Positions 1 through 7,412 of a DNA stretch of 32,276 bases are shown here, one piece after another. A model generated the notes under the pieces. That model did not search any database and was not told where the DNA came from. It worked only from the letters and a program-made list of their open reading frames with translations. Origin of the DNA: UBA2943 sp946534895 (lineage in GTDB: Bacteria; Bacillota; Clostridia; Christensenellales; Aristaeellaceae); assembly GCA_946534895.1 (NCBI GenBank), contig CAMNDE010000037.1, positions 1 through 32,276 of the forward strand. The letters are read 5' to 3'. The position numbers were made by a program, and so were the translations under genes. The stretch's first letter is position 1; each line of letters opens with the position of its first letter.

Positions 1-847
1 GACAGCGGAAGCCCATGCGCGTGCCGTATGCGCGGGCGCTTCCGACAAGCAGCCGTGCGTGCTCCTGCAGATCCGCGGAGGGAACGGCACCGAAAGCGGT
101 GATTTCCAGGACATCGGCGGAAAGCGGACGCAGGCACAGACAGCTTTCCGGTCCATGTTCGCCGAAGACGGCGAGCATGACCTGGTCCGTGTCTTCGGAT
201 AAGCCGGAAAAATCCGGAAGTATCCGGGGAACGCCGGCATATATGGCGCGCTTTTCCGCAGCTGTTTCCGGAAAACGCACCCGGCCGCTGTGCTGCTCTT
301 CGTATTCCGCCCGGGTCAGGGAATGCCAGAGCACATCGCAGATTCCCTGATTGTTCAGGCCGGTGCCCCGGGCGATGCCTTCGCGCATCATGCCGGCTTT
401 GTCCATGACCCGGCCGGAAGCCGGGTTCTGTGTGTCATGGGCGGCGCGGATGACGCGCACGGAGGTGTTTTCGAACAGACATCTGAGTACAGCCCGGAGT
501 GTCTCGGTCATCAGCCCGCGGCCCTGGAAGGCGCGGCTGAGACAATAGCCCAGTTCCATCACACCTGTCTGTTCGTTCAGGTCCACTGCGGAAAGGCTGC
601 CGATGACTTCATGGCATTCTCTGTGCTCCAGAGCCCATATGTATTTATTCGGCGAGAGGGCCGCCGCGGACCAGATATGACAGAGCTGGGCTGTCTGCTC
701 CGGGTTTTCATGGGGCGGCCATGTCAGATAACGTGTAACCTCAGGATCCGAAGCCCAGTTGCGGAACATGGCTTCTCCATCCTGCGGGGAAAAAGGACGC
801 AGAATGAGGTGCGCGGTGAACAGTGTGCGTGTACCACAGTGCTGCAT
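1..847 (-). CDS. GNAT acetyltransferase (RimJ/RimL-like), partial at left edge
   Basis: Minus-strand frame that runs off the left edge, with 282 residues visible. The start is ATG at 847, preceded by TAAGGAGAG at good spacing. Residues 1 to about 180 read as a RimJ/RimL-type N-acetyltransferase: an LILRPF opening strand, then ELGYCLSRAFQGRGLMTE, which contains the acetyl-CoA pyrophosphate-binding Q-x-x-G-x-G/A type loop (QGRGLM), and NPASGRVMDKAGM near the end, typical of this family. Such enzymes transfer acetyl groups to protein N-termini or small amines; the substrate here cannot be told. Downstream of that domain are another 100 or more residues with hydrophobic strands and a helix (ARLLVGSARAYGTRMGF) that resemble the end of a second, degenerate GNAT fold. 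The gene lies downstream of the GH43 gene on the same strand, separated by a terminator, so it is probably transcribed separately. Confidence 0.85.
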   Translation of the reverse strand, partial: MQHCGTRTLFTAHLILRPFSPQDGEAMFRNWASDPEVTRYLTWPPHENPEQTAQLCHIWSAAALSPNKYIWALEHRECHEVIGSLSAVDLNEQTGVMELGYCLSRAFQGRGLMTETLRAVLRCLFENTSVRVIRAAHDTQNPASGRVMDKAGMMREGIARGTGLNNQGICDVLWHSLTRAEYEEQHSGRVRFPETAAEKRAIYAGVPRILPDFSGLSEDTDQVMLAVFGEHGPESCLCLRPLSADVLEITAFGAVPSADLQEHARLLVGSARAYGTRMGFRC

Positions 848-931
848 ACGTTCTCTCCTTAAGTAAAAGTGATTTCCGTTCCTGTCATGGCATCAGGCGG
901 ACTGTAGGGTTCCTGTCCATGAATCAGAAAG

Positions 932-952
932 TCCGGGAACGTTTTTCCCGGA
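932..952. other. short perfect hairpin between GNAT and GH43 genes
   Basis: TCCGGGAA (932-939) pairs with TTCCCGGA (945-952) around a 5-base loop. No T-run follows on either strand, so it is not a convincing terminator alone. It sits just downstream, on the minus strand, of the stronger hairpin at 962-989. Confidence 0.35.
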
Positions 953-961
953 GAAGATGCA

Positions 962-989
962 AAAACAGGTATCCTTCGACACCTGTTTT
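962..989 (-). terminator. intrinsic terminator after GH43 gene
   Basis: AAAACAGGT (962-970) and ACCTGTTTT (981-989) form a perfect 9-bp stem with a 10-base loop. Read on the minus strand the stem ends in a T-rich run, as expected for Rho-independent termination about 40 bases past the GH43 stop. Confidence 0.7.
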
Positions 990-1029
990 CACTCATGTCA
1001 GTGCCGTGTGCGGCAGGAATTATGGACCA

Positions 1030-2511
1030 TCAGAGAAATGCGATCTGTTTCAGCTCCGCTGTGCCGTCTCCGCTGAAATGCAGATACAGTGCCTGTTTTC
1101 CGGCCTTCGGAGAAACGGACACAGGGAAGAGCCGCCACGCATCATCGGGCGCGACAGAAAGCGTGCCGATTTTTTCACTGCTCTGCGCGTCATGGGAAAC
1201 GGAAACGGTGCCGGTGAAGTTCCCCCGCATTTCCAGAAGGAGCGTGTCTGTATGCTCAAACCGGAAATACTTGTACCCGATTACGGCGCCACTGTGGATA
1301 TTGGTGATCAGGGAAGTACCATGCCGGGCCGTGATCTGGATCTGATTCTGCATGACCGGGTCCGAGTAGTCGATTCTGCCCGTGACCGTATCATCCGTCA
1401 GGTGGCATGCAATGGCGGCCGGATAGGATCCGCTGGCTGCCAGCGGACCGCCGTTCAGGCCGCAGGACGTGATCTCTGCCTGCGCGAATGTGCCGTCGGG
1501 GTTCATGGTGAGCTTCTCTGCGCATCCCTGCCTGGAAAACTCCGATCCTTCTGTCTGACGGTGGTAGAACACATACACGTCCTGCCCGATGCGGACCAGA
1601 CCGCCATGATTGTTTCCGGCAATATTGGCCGGTGTCTTCCGGCCGTTAAAGCCCATATCACAGTTGGATACCAGAATGCCCCCGAACCGGAAGTCCCGGT
1701 CCGGATGATCGGATACCGCCCAGCAGAGCTCATGGCTGAGATACGAGGAATAGACAAAGTAATACCTGCCGTCCAGTTTCCGGATCGAGGAGGCTTCGAA
1801 GAAGGGATGTCCCTCGAAACCGGTTCCCTGCTCATGCTTTCCGCCCGGAATCAGCGGGTGCATCTCTTCTTTCAGCGTGACCATATCCGTTTCCAGCTCA
1901 CCGCACATGGAATCCTCATCAAAGCGGATGCTGCGAAGGCCCTTCAGCATTTTCTGCTGGCCTTCCGGCATGGCCGCCAGCTCCTCAGCGGAAAAGTCGG
2001 GAAGGATCATTTCCTTCGGACCGGCCGGTGCAAATCCGGAATACAGATAGACACGCCCGTCATCATCTGTCAGCACAGCCGGATCAAACGGCAGAAAGTC
2101 TCCGGGGCGCTTCCCGTAAACGGTACCGTCAGGATTCTTTACATGCCCGAGAAACTCGAACGGTCCCTGGGGACGGTCCGAGACCGCAACCCCGATCTCC
2201 GGATAGAAGGAAAAACAGTAATACAGGTAATACCTGCCGTCCGGGCCTTTTGTCGCGTCGGGCGCCCAGAGCTGCATCCGGTCGTCTGCATTGGAAGGAT
2301 CCTGCCAGCGCAGATAGGAGATTCCCTCATTTCTCCAGTTCCTCAGATCGTCCACCGGGGCGGACCAGACCTCATAGTGTCCCTCGCAATAGACTTTCCC
2401 GCCTGATTTGTCGTGCGAGCCATAGATATATACCCGGTCTTCAAACACATGCGGTTCTCCGTCGGGAATATACTCATCCAGAGGCAGATAGGGATTGTAC
2501 ACCTGATCCAT
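1030..2511 (-). CDS. glycoside hydrolase family 43 (arabinofuranosidase/xylosidase-like)
   Basis: A 493-residue protein without a signal peptide, so cytoplasmic. The N-terminal part reads as a GH43 five-bladed beta-propeller: PDGEPHVFEDRVYIYGSHD at residues 16-34, WAPDA around 82-86, FDPAVLTDDDGRVYLY around 142-157 with Asp143 matching the usual pKa-modulating Asp, and HPFFEASSIRKLDGRYY around 235-251 with Glu239 as the likely general acid. After about residue 370 a beta-rich tail looks like a CBM6-type or related beta-sandwich. GH43 enzymes remove terminal arabinofuranose, xylose or galactose with inversion; which one is not decidable here. I chose ATG 2511 because AAGGAG lies 8 bases upstream. 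An in-frame ATG at 2517 is too close to that site. It is transcribed away from the sugar transporter operon, with which it shares a divergent promoter region. Confidence 0.88.
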   Translation of the reverse strand: MDQVYNPYLPLDEYIPDGEPHVFEDRVYIYGSHDKSGGKVYCEGHYEVWSAPVDDLRNWRNEGISYLRWQDPSNADDRMQLWAPDATKGPDGRYYLYYCFSFYPEIGVAVSDRPQGPFEFLGHVKNPDGTVYGKRPGDFLPFDPAVLTDDDGRVYLYSGFAPAGPKEMILPDFSAEELAAMPEGQQKMLKGLRSIRFDEDSMCGELETDMVTLKEEMHPLIPGGKHEQGTGFEGHPFFEASSIRKLDGRYYFVYSSYLSHELCWAVSDHPDRDFRFGGILVSNCDMGFNGRKTPANIAGNNHGGLVRIGQDVYVFYHRQTEGSEFSRQGCAEKLTMNPDGTFAQAEITSCGLNGGPLAASGSYPAAIACHLTDDTVTGRIDYSDPVMQNQIQITARHGTSLITNIHSGAVIGYKYFRFEHTDTLLLEMRGNFTGTVSVSHDAQSSEKIGTLSVAPDDAWRLFPVSVSPKAGKQALYLHFSGDGTAELKQIAFL

Positions 2512-2580
2512 GCTCATTTCTCCTTCCATGGGACAGCCTTTGACAGGCTCTGTGTATGCTTCAGATACCTGTACTCGCAT

Positions 2581-2610
2581 ATTGTAACATGTCAATATTG
2601 GTGAGAGCAA
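2581..2610 (-). promoter_or_regulatory. candidate promoter for GH43 gene
   Basis: On the minus strand TTGCTC (2610-2605) and TACAAT (2586-2581) are separated by 18 bases, giving a start of transcription roughly 60 bases before the GH43 start codon. The -10 box overlaps an 8-base word, TAACATGT (2585-2592), whose inverse copy overlaps the opposite promoter. Confidence 0.45.
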
Positions 2611-2659
2611 GAACATTTTTTTGCATTTATCCCCTTGCGTGCAATGGGAATACATGTTA
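2585..2659. promoter_or_regulatory. paired inverted 8-mers, candidate operators
   Basis: TAACATGT at 2585-2592 and its exact reverse complement ACATGTTA at 2652-2659 are about 60 bases apart. Each overlaps the -10 element of one of the two divergent promoters, which is the arrangement expected for a regulator that controls both directions. No regulator gene is visible in the window. Confidence 0.4.
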
Positions 2660-2663
2660 TAAA
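2635..2663 (+). promoter_or_regulatory. promoter for sugar ABC transporter operon
   Basis: TTGCGT (2635-2640) and TATAAA (2658-2663) with 17-base spacing, close to the sigma-A consensus. Transcription would begin near 2670, leaving a leader of about 80 bases before the first permease gene. Confidence 0.6.
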
Positions 2664-2752
2664 TGAGTGTCATCTTCATGCGGAAACACGGTAACCCTAC
2701 CAAGAACACGGACACGCTTCCCAGCATATCCGTGCGATCAAAGGAGGATAAA

Positions 2753-3718
2753 ATGACACAGCAGACAAGAACCGCGTCCGGGAGAATACCCGGCCGCAGC
2801 AAAAAACGCTTTCTGGACGCAGTTCGCAAAAACTGGATTCTTTACCTGATGTTTCTGCCGGGTGCGGTGTATCTCCTGATCAACAACTATTTCCCCATGA
2901 CCGGTCTGGTGGTTGCCTTCAAGGATTACAGCGCCAAGCGCGGCCTCTGGGGAAGCAACTGGGCGGGACTCAAGAATTTCGAGTTCCTTTTTGCCACGCC
3001 GGACGCCATGGTCATCACCCGGAACACGATCCTCTATAATCTGGCGTTCATCGTTCTGAACAACGTCGTTGGCATCATGTTCGCCATCTTCATCTGCGAC
3101 ATGAAGGGAGCACGGTCCAAGAAGGTTTTCCAGAGCGCCATTCTCTTCCCCTATCTGATGAGCTCTGTGGTCCTTGGCTATATCGTGTACGCTTTCCTGA
3201 GCCAGCAGACAGGCATTGTAAACAACACCATTCTGCCTGCCATCGGTGTGGAGGCTGTGAACTGGTATTCCAATCCCCCCGCCTGGCCGTGGATCCTGAT
3301 CTTTGTCAACCTCTGGAAGGGCGTCGGATACGGCTGTCTCATCTATATCTCCACCATCAACGGCATTGATCCCTCCCTGTTTGAGGCCTGTACTCTGGAC
3401 GGCGCTTCCAAGTGGCAGTCCATCGTCCACATCACGCTTCCTGAGCTGCGGGCGACCATCATTACCCTTACGCTGATGAGCATCGGCCGCATCTTCTATT
3501 CCGATTTCGGCCTGTTCTACCAGGTGCCCCGGAACTCGGGCCTGCTGTATTCCGTCACGGACGTGATTGACACCTATGTGTACCGCGGCCTGATGGTGCA
3601 GAACAATGTCGGCATGGCCGCTGCTGCCGGTTTCTACCAGTCTGTCGTCGGCTTCATCGTCGTGCTGATCGCCAACGGGGTTGTCCGCAAGGTCAGCAAT
3701 GAGAACGCACTGTTCTGA
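2753..3718 (+). CDS. ABC sugar transporter permease (LplB/UgpA type)
   Basis: A 321-residue inner membrane protein. After a basic cytoplasmic N-terminus, about six hydrophobic segments can be seen, starting with WILYLMFLPGAVYLLI near residue 28. The permease signature EACTLDGASKWQSI begins at Glu211. This is the EAA loop that docks onto the transporter ATPase, with the DGA and downstream LPE characteristic of the carbohydrate uptake type 1 family. The protein pairs with the next gene to form the membrane channel. ATG 2753 is the start because AAAGGAGG lies just upstream; an open extension to 2663 has no ribosome site. No ATPase gene is adjacent, which is usual for transporters served by a shared MsmX-type ATPase. 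Confidence 0.93.
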   Translation: MTQQTRTASGRIPGRSKKRFLDAVRKNWILYLMFLPGAVYLLINNYFPMTGLVVAFKDYSAKRGLWGSNWAGLKNFEFLFATPDAMVITRNTILYNLAFIVLNNVVGIMFAIFICDMKGARSKKVFQSAILFPYLMSSVVLGYIVYAFLSQQTGIVNNTILPAIGVEAVNWYSNPPAWPWILIFVNLWKGVGYGCLIYISTINGIDPSLFEACTLDGASKWQSIVHITLPELRATIITLTLMSIGRIFYSDFGLFYQVPRNSGLLYSVTDVIDTYVYRGLMVQNNVGMAAAAGFYQSVVGFIVVLIANGVVRKVSNENALF

Positions 3719-3736
3719 GAAAGGAGGAACAGAAAC

Positions 3737-4624
3737 ATGGTTGGCACTTCCAAGGCGTATAAAGTCATATCCTATGTGCTCATGGCCGTGTGGGCCGCGA
3801 TCATCATTCTTCCCTTCCTGCTTCTGCTGATGTCCTCCCTGACGGATGAGCAGGTGCTGGTGGCCAACGGTTACTCCTTCTTCCCGAAGAAGTTTTCCGC
3901 CGCCTCCTACAGCTATATCTTCCAGTCCGGAGACACCATCATGCAGTCCTACGGCATCAGTATCCTGGTGACGGTTGTCGGCACCCTGGTCAGCGTGGTG
4001 CTCACGGCCCTGATGGCCTTCCCGCTGTCCATCAACGGTCTGCCCGCACGGCGCGTCATGATGTTCTTCGTGTTCTTCACCATGCTGTTCTCCGGCGGCA
4101 TCGTGCCCTCCTACATCATGTGGTCCAATACCTTCAAGATCAAGGATACGCTCTATGCCCAGCTGATTCCGAACCTTCTGCTGAGCGGCTGGAATGTCAT
4201 GATGGTCAGGACCTATTTCTCCAACAGCATTCCCTATGCGATCTATGAGGCGGCGGAGATTGACGGCGCCAACCACCTGAAGGTGTTTACCAGTATTGTG
4301 CTTCCCATGGGCAAGCCGATCCTGATCACCATCGGCACATTCGCGGGCCTGGGGTACTGGAATGACTGGACCAACGGACTGTACTACATCTCCCGGCACA
4401 AGGAATTCTACAATGTCCAGAATCTGCTCAACCAGATGGTTTCCAATATTCAGTACCTGGCAACGAGTACCACCAATTCAGGGATGGCCTCCGCCATGGG
4501 TTCCCTCCCTGCCACGGGCATTCAGATGGCGATCGCGTTCGTGGCGATCCTGCCCATCATGCTGATCTTCCCGTTCTTCCAGAAATACTATGCGAAGGGC
4601 ATCTCCGTCGGTGCCGTAAAGTAA
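3737..4624 (+). CDS. ABC sugar transporter permease (LplC/YtcP type)
   Basis: A 295-residue membrane protein, the second half of the sugar channel. The first segment, VLMAVWAAIIILPFLLLLMSS, lies near residues 14-34 and further hydrophobic segments follow. The EAA loop is YEAAEIDGANHLKVF with its Glu at residue 171, followed by the family LP motif (IVLPMGKP). The C-terminus YYAKGISVGAVK is the typical ending of LplC/YtcP permeases, whose relatives carry complex or uronate-containing oligosaccharides. It starts 18 bases after the preceding permease, with AAAGGAGG at 3720-3727, so the two are co-transcribed and probably co-translated in equal amounts. Confidence 0.94.
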   Translation: MVGTSKAYKVISYVLMAVWAAIIILPFLLLLMSSLTDEQVLVANGYSFFPKKFSAASYSYIFQSGDTIMQSYGISILVTVVGTLVSVVLTALMAFPLSINGLPARRVMMFFVFFTMLFSGGIVPSYIMWSNTFKIKDTLYAQLIPNLLLSGWNVMMVRTYFSNSIPYAIYEAAEIDGANHLKVFTSIVLPMGKPILITIGTFAGLGYWNDWTNGLYYISRHKEFYNVQNLLNQMVSNIQYLATSTTNSGMASAMGSLPATGIQMAIAFVAILPIMLIFPFFQKYYAKGISVGAVK

Positions 4625-4704
4625 TGCCTTCCTTCCGGTCAACCGGTGTCCGGCCTGAAGGGACGGACATCTGCTTGATAAATACTTAGAAAAGGAGCTT
4701 CAAG

Positions 4705-6315
4705 ATGAAGAAACTGATTTCCCTGCTGCTGGCGGCAGCCATGATCCTCTGCCTGGTCGTATCCGCGTCCGCCGGCGAAGTGACCACCACCACTTCAGTT
4801 GGTTCCTATTCCGCTTCCAATCCTTATCATATGACCTTCAGCTATATCGAGTTCTATCCCCAGGACGCCTCTGAGCGCGACGCTGTTGTCGCCGCTCTGA
4901 ACGAGTACCTGATCCCGAATTACAACATTGAGGTCACCTTCAATCCGCTGCAGTTCTCCGAGTTCAACACCAGCTTCGGAACCAGCGTGGTTGCCTATGA
5001 CCCCTATGACGTAATCCCGGTGTTCTACAGCAGTGTTTCCGGATGGATCAAGGCGGAGGCCATGACCGACCTGACCCCCTATCTGGACAGCGAAGACGGC
5101 AAGGCCATCATTGATGCCATCGGACAGCAGAATGCCACCGTTTCCAGCATCAACAACTTCATCTATGGTCTGCCGGCTTCCAAGGAATCCGTCGAACTGG
5201 GCGGCCTGTGGATGCGCAAGGACATCTGCGACGAACTGGGCCTGACTGAAAAGTATGGTCTGGAATCCAACAAGGACACCTATGACGGCCATCCCCGTCC
5301 CTGGTCCGAGGCTGCTGAAATCTTCCAGGCGGTCAAGGATGCGCATCCTGAGATGATCCCGCTGTACATGGGCAACAGCGATCAGACCGCGCGCTTCTAT
5401 TTTGTCGACCAGCTGCTGGACCGCTTCGGCGTTCTGGACTGGCAGGCAGACCATGACAGCACAACGGTTGTGAACGAGTTCGAAACCGATACCTTCAAGA
5501 ACCTGTGCAAGATGCTGGCCGACTGGTATGACAAGGGCTACATCTACAAGGATGCCGCCACCGATCAGCAGGGCTCTGCCACGATGATCAAGGCCGGCAA
5601 CACCTTCAGCTATGCCACCGCCATCAAGCCCGGTTTCCTTGCGGAAGCCAATGCCACCAACGGCCAGGAAGGCTATGTGCTGTACTTCGGTGATTATGTC
5701 GAGGGCGGCATCAGCTCCGGCAACGTCGCATTCTTCGGTCTGGGTATTGCGGACAGCTGCGAAGATAAGGAGATGGCTTTTAAGTTCCTGCGCGCACTGT
5801 ATACCGATCCCGTGGTCATGAACTACTGGCAGTTCGGCATTGAAGGCAAGGATTACAAGGTGCTTGACGATGGCACCGCCTATTTTGCCGATGGTGTGGA
5901 CAACAGCAACTTCAAGTACTTCCAGAATACCGGCTGGGCAGCCGGCAACCAGTTCATCGGCTATGTCTGGAACGATGGCAGCAAGACTGCTGACTACTGG
6001 GATCTGCTCAAGAGCCACAATACCTGGAGCTACTACAGCCCTGCGTTCGGCTTCATGTGGGATTCCTCCGACTATGCCACCCAGATCACCGCGCTGAACA
6101 GCGCCTTGGAAACCTATCGCGCTGCGCTTCTGACCGGTTCCGTGGGTTCCGCCAATGTGGATGCCACCATTGAACAGCTGAACAAGGCGCTGTATGCTTC
6201 CGGCCTGCAGACTGTGATCGATGCCAAGCAGGCACAGCTTGATGCCTGGCTGGCCGTCAATGGTCCCACCAAGACTCCCCAGGAGGATCTGGACCTGATC
6301 AATTCCGTAAAGTAA
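4705..6315 (+). CDS. ABC transporter extracellular solute-binding protein (LplA/LipO-like)
   Basis: A 536-residue secreted binding protein that should capture the oligosaccharide for the two upstream permeases. The N-terminus MKKLISLLLAAAMILC begins a Sec signal peptide that runs to VVSASAG. The likely cut is an Ala-x-Ala signal-peptidase-I site around residue 23. There is a Cys at position 16, but the residues before it do not make a normal lipobox. The body has the mixed alpha/beta character of large family-1 binding proteins, and the C-terminal third resembles the DUF3502-type tail of LipO proteins. The 80-base gap before it holds two small hairpins (CCGG/CCGG at 4635-4646 and GTCCG/CGGAC at 4648-4668), which could stabilise the binding-protein message. 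Ribosome site AAAAGGAG precedes the ATG. Confidence 0.88.
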   Translation: MKKLISLLLAAAMILCLVVSASAGEVTTTTSVGSYSASNPYHMTFSYIEFYPQDASERDAVVAALNEYLIPNYNIEVTFNPLQFSEFNTSFGTSVVAYDPYDVIPVFYSSVSGWIKAEAMTDLTPYLDSEDGKAIIDAIGQQNATVSSINNFIYGLPASKESVELGGLWMRKDICDELGLTEKYGLESNKDTYDGHPRPWSEAAEIFQAVKDAHPEMIPLYMGNSDQTARFYFVDQLLDRFGVLDWQADHDSTTVVNEFETDTFKNLCKMLADWYDKGYIYKDAATDQQGSATMIKAGNTFSYATAIKPGFLAEANATNGQEGYVLYFGDYVEGGISSGNVAFFGLGIADSCEDKEMAFKFLRALYTDPVVMNYWQFGIEGKDYKVLDDGTAYFADGVDNSNFKYFQNTGWAAGNQFIGYVWNDGSKTADYWDLLKSHNTWSYYSPAFGFMWDSSDYATQITALNSALETYRAALLTGSVGSANVDATIEQLNKALYASGLQTVIDAKQAQLDAWLAVNGPTKTPQEDLDLINSVK

Positions 6316-6347
6316 TATTTCTGTAGATCCCAAACACTTTTTTCAGG

Positions 6348-6385
6348 AGGCATCCCGTGGAGTCATCCGCCGGGATGCCTCTTTC
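6348..6385 (+). terminator. terminator or attenuator after binding-protein gene
   Basis: AGGCATCCCG (6348-6357) pairs perfectly with CGGGATGCCT (6371-6380) around a 13-base loop, followed by CTTTCT. The T-run is weak, so partial read-through into the next gene is likely. No clear promoter for that gene is visible between the hairpin and 6418. Confidence 0.6.
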
Positions 6386-6417
6386 TGGATCAGAATCTGA
6401 GAGATGAGGAACAGAGT

Positions 6418-7338
6418 ATGAAGCAGTTTCAGTACCGTTTCACCGTCCCCGAGAAGAAGCGTGTCCGGATGCTGGTCTCCACGGATGCGAAAAACGAGGC
6501 GGATGACCAGTTCGCGATCGCGCACCATCTGATGACCCCGAAATTCGACGTACGCGGCATCATTCCGGCGCATTTTGAGACGCCGTACCGCAGTACCGGC
6601 ACCTCCTGCCAGGCAAGTCTTGACGAGGTCCGGCTGGTTCTGAAACTCATGGACCTGGAGGGTGTGTGCCCGGTGGAAAAAGGTGCGGATGGTCCGCTGC
6701 CGGATGAGATGACGCCCATGGATTCTCCCGGCGCACGCCTGATCATCCGGGAAGCCCTGCGGGATGACCCGCGCCCCCTGTATATTGCCTGCCAGGGCAC
6801 GCTTACGGATATGGCCTCCGCCATCCTGCTGGAGCCGGCTATCTGCAGCCGTGCCACCTGCATCTGGATCGGGGGCGGGGCGTACCCGGAAGGCGAACAC
6901 GAGTTCAACCAGGATGTGGACATTGCCGCCGCCAATGTGGTCCTGTCCTCCGGCATGCCCCTCTGGCAGGTGCCGAAGAACGTCTACAAGCAGATGTCTG
7001 TCTCCCTGGCGGAACTGCAGCATAAGGTGGCGCCCTGCGGGGAGATAGGGAAGTATCTGTTCGAGCAGATGGTCGACTTTAACCTGAAGCTCGAGGATAT
7101 TCCCCACTGGCCGCACGGGGAAATCTGGGGCCTGGGCGATTCTCCCACCATTGGCGTGCTTCTGTTCGAGTCCGAACGCGAGGATGTGTATGAAATGCGT
7201 CCCGCGCCCCGCATTGATCCGGCAACATCGCGGTATGTGCCCGGGAATGCGGCCAGGGAGATCCGTGTCTATAAGGATGCCAATGCCCGTCTGACTCTGG
7301 AGGACTTCTTCGCCAAGCTCGCCATCAACTACGGCTGA
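6418..7338 (+). CDS. nucleoside hydrolase-like protein (IunH superfamily)
   Basis: A 306-residue cytoplasmic protein with the layout of inosine-uridine nucleoside hydrolases, which split the N-glycosidic bond of nucleosides using a calcium site. The calcium motif, normally DTDxGxDD, is here STDAKNEADD (residues 21-30), keeping Asp23, Asp29 and Asp30 but replacing the Gly region. IWIGGGAYPEG and EFNQDVDIAAA (Glu162, Asn164, Asp166, Asp168) match the family's substrate and metal region. Near the C-terminus, where the family has a conserved His-Asp pair, this protein has LGDSPTIG (Asp241) without the His. It is embedded between a sugar transporter and a rhamnosidase, so a glycosidic substrate other than a plain nucleoside is plausible. 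Start ATG 6418 with GAGGA 7 bases upstream. Confidence 0.75.
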   Translation: MKQFQYRFTVPEKKRVRMLVSTDAKNEADDQFAIAHHLMTPKFDVRGIIPAHFETPYRSTGTSCQASLDEVRLVLKLMDLEGVCPVEKGADGPLPDEMTPMDSPGARLIIREALRDDPRPLYIACQGTLTDMASAILLEPAICSRATCIWIGGGAYPEGEHEFNQDVDIAAANVVLSSGMPLWQVPKNVYKQMSVSLAELQHKVAPCGEIGKYLFEQMVDFNLKLEDIPHWPHGEIWGLGDSPTIGVLLFESEREDVYEMRPAPRIDPATSRYVPGNAAREIRVYKDANARLTLEDFFAKLAINYG

Positions 7339-7412
7339 CCGGTGCCGGGACGGAGCGACTGTATGCCGTCTGTGGTGCCGGCACATCATGTGATCGGAAG
7401 AGGTGCCCTGAA

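Noticed and set aside
290..862. Plus-strand open frame near the left edge
   Set aside because: The minus strand gives a clear GNAT acetyltransferase with a good ribosome site. The plus frame shows no family features.
2512..2829. N-terminal extension of the GH43 frame into the divergent promoter region
   Set aside because: The strong ribosome site AAGGAG lies before ATG 2511, and the extension crosses both promoters and the first codons of the permease gene.
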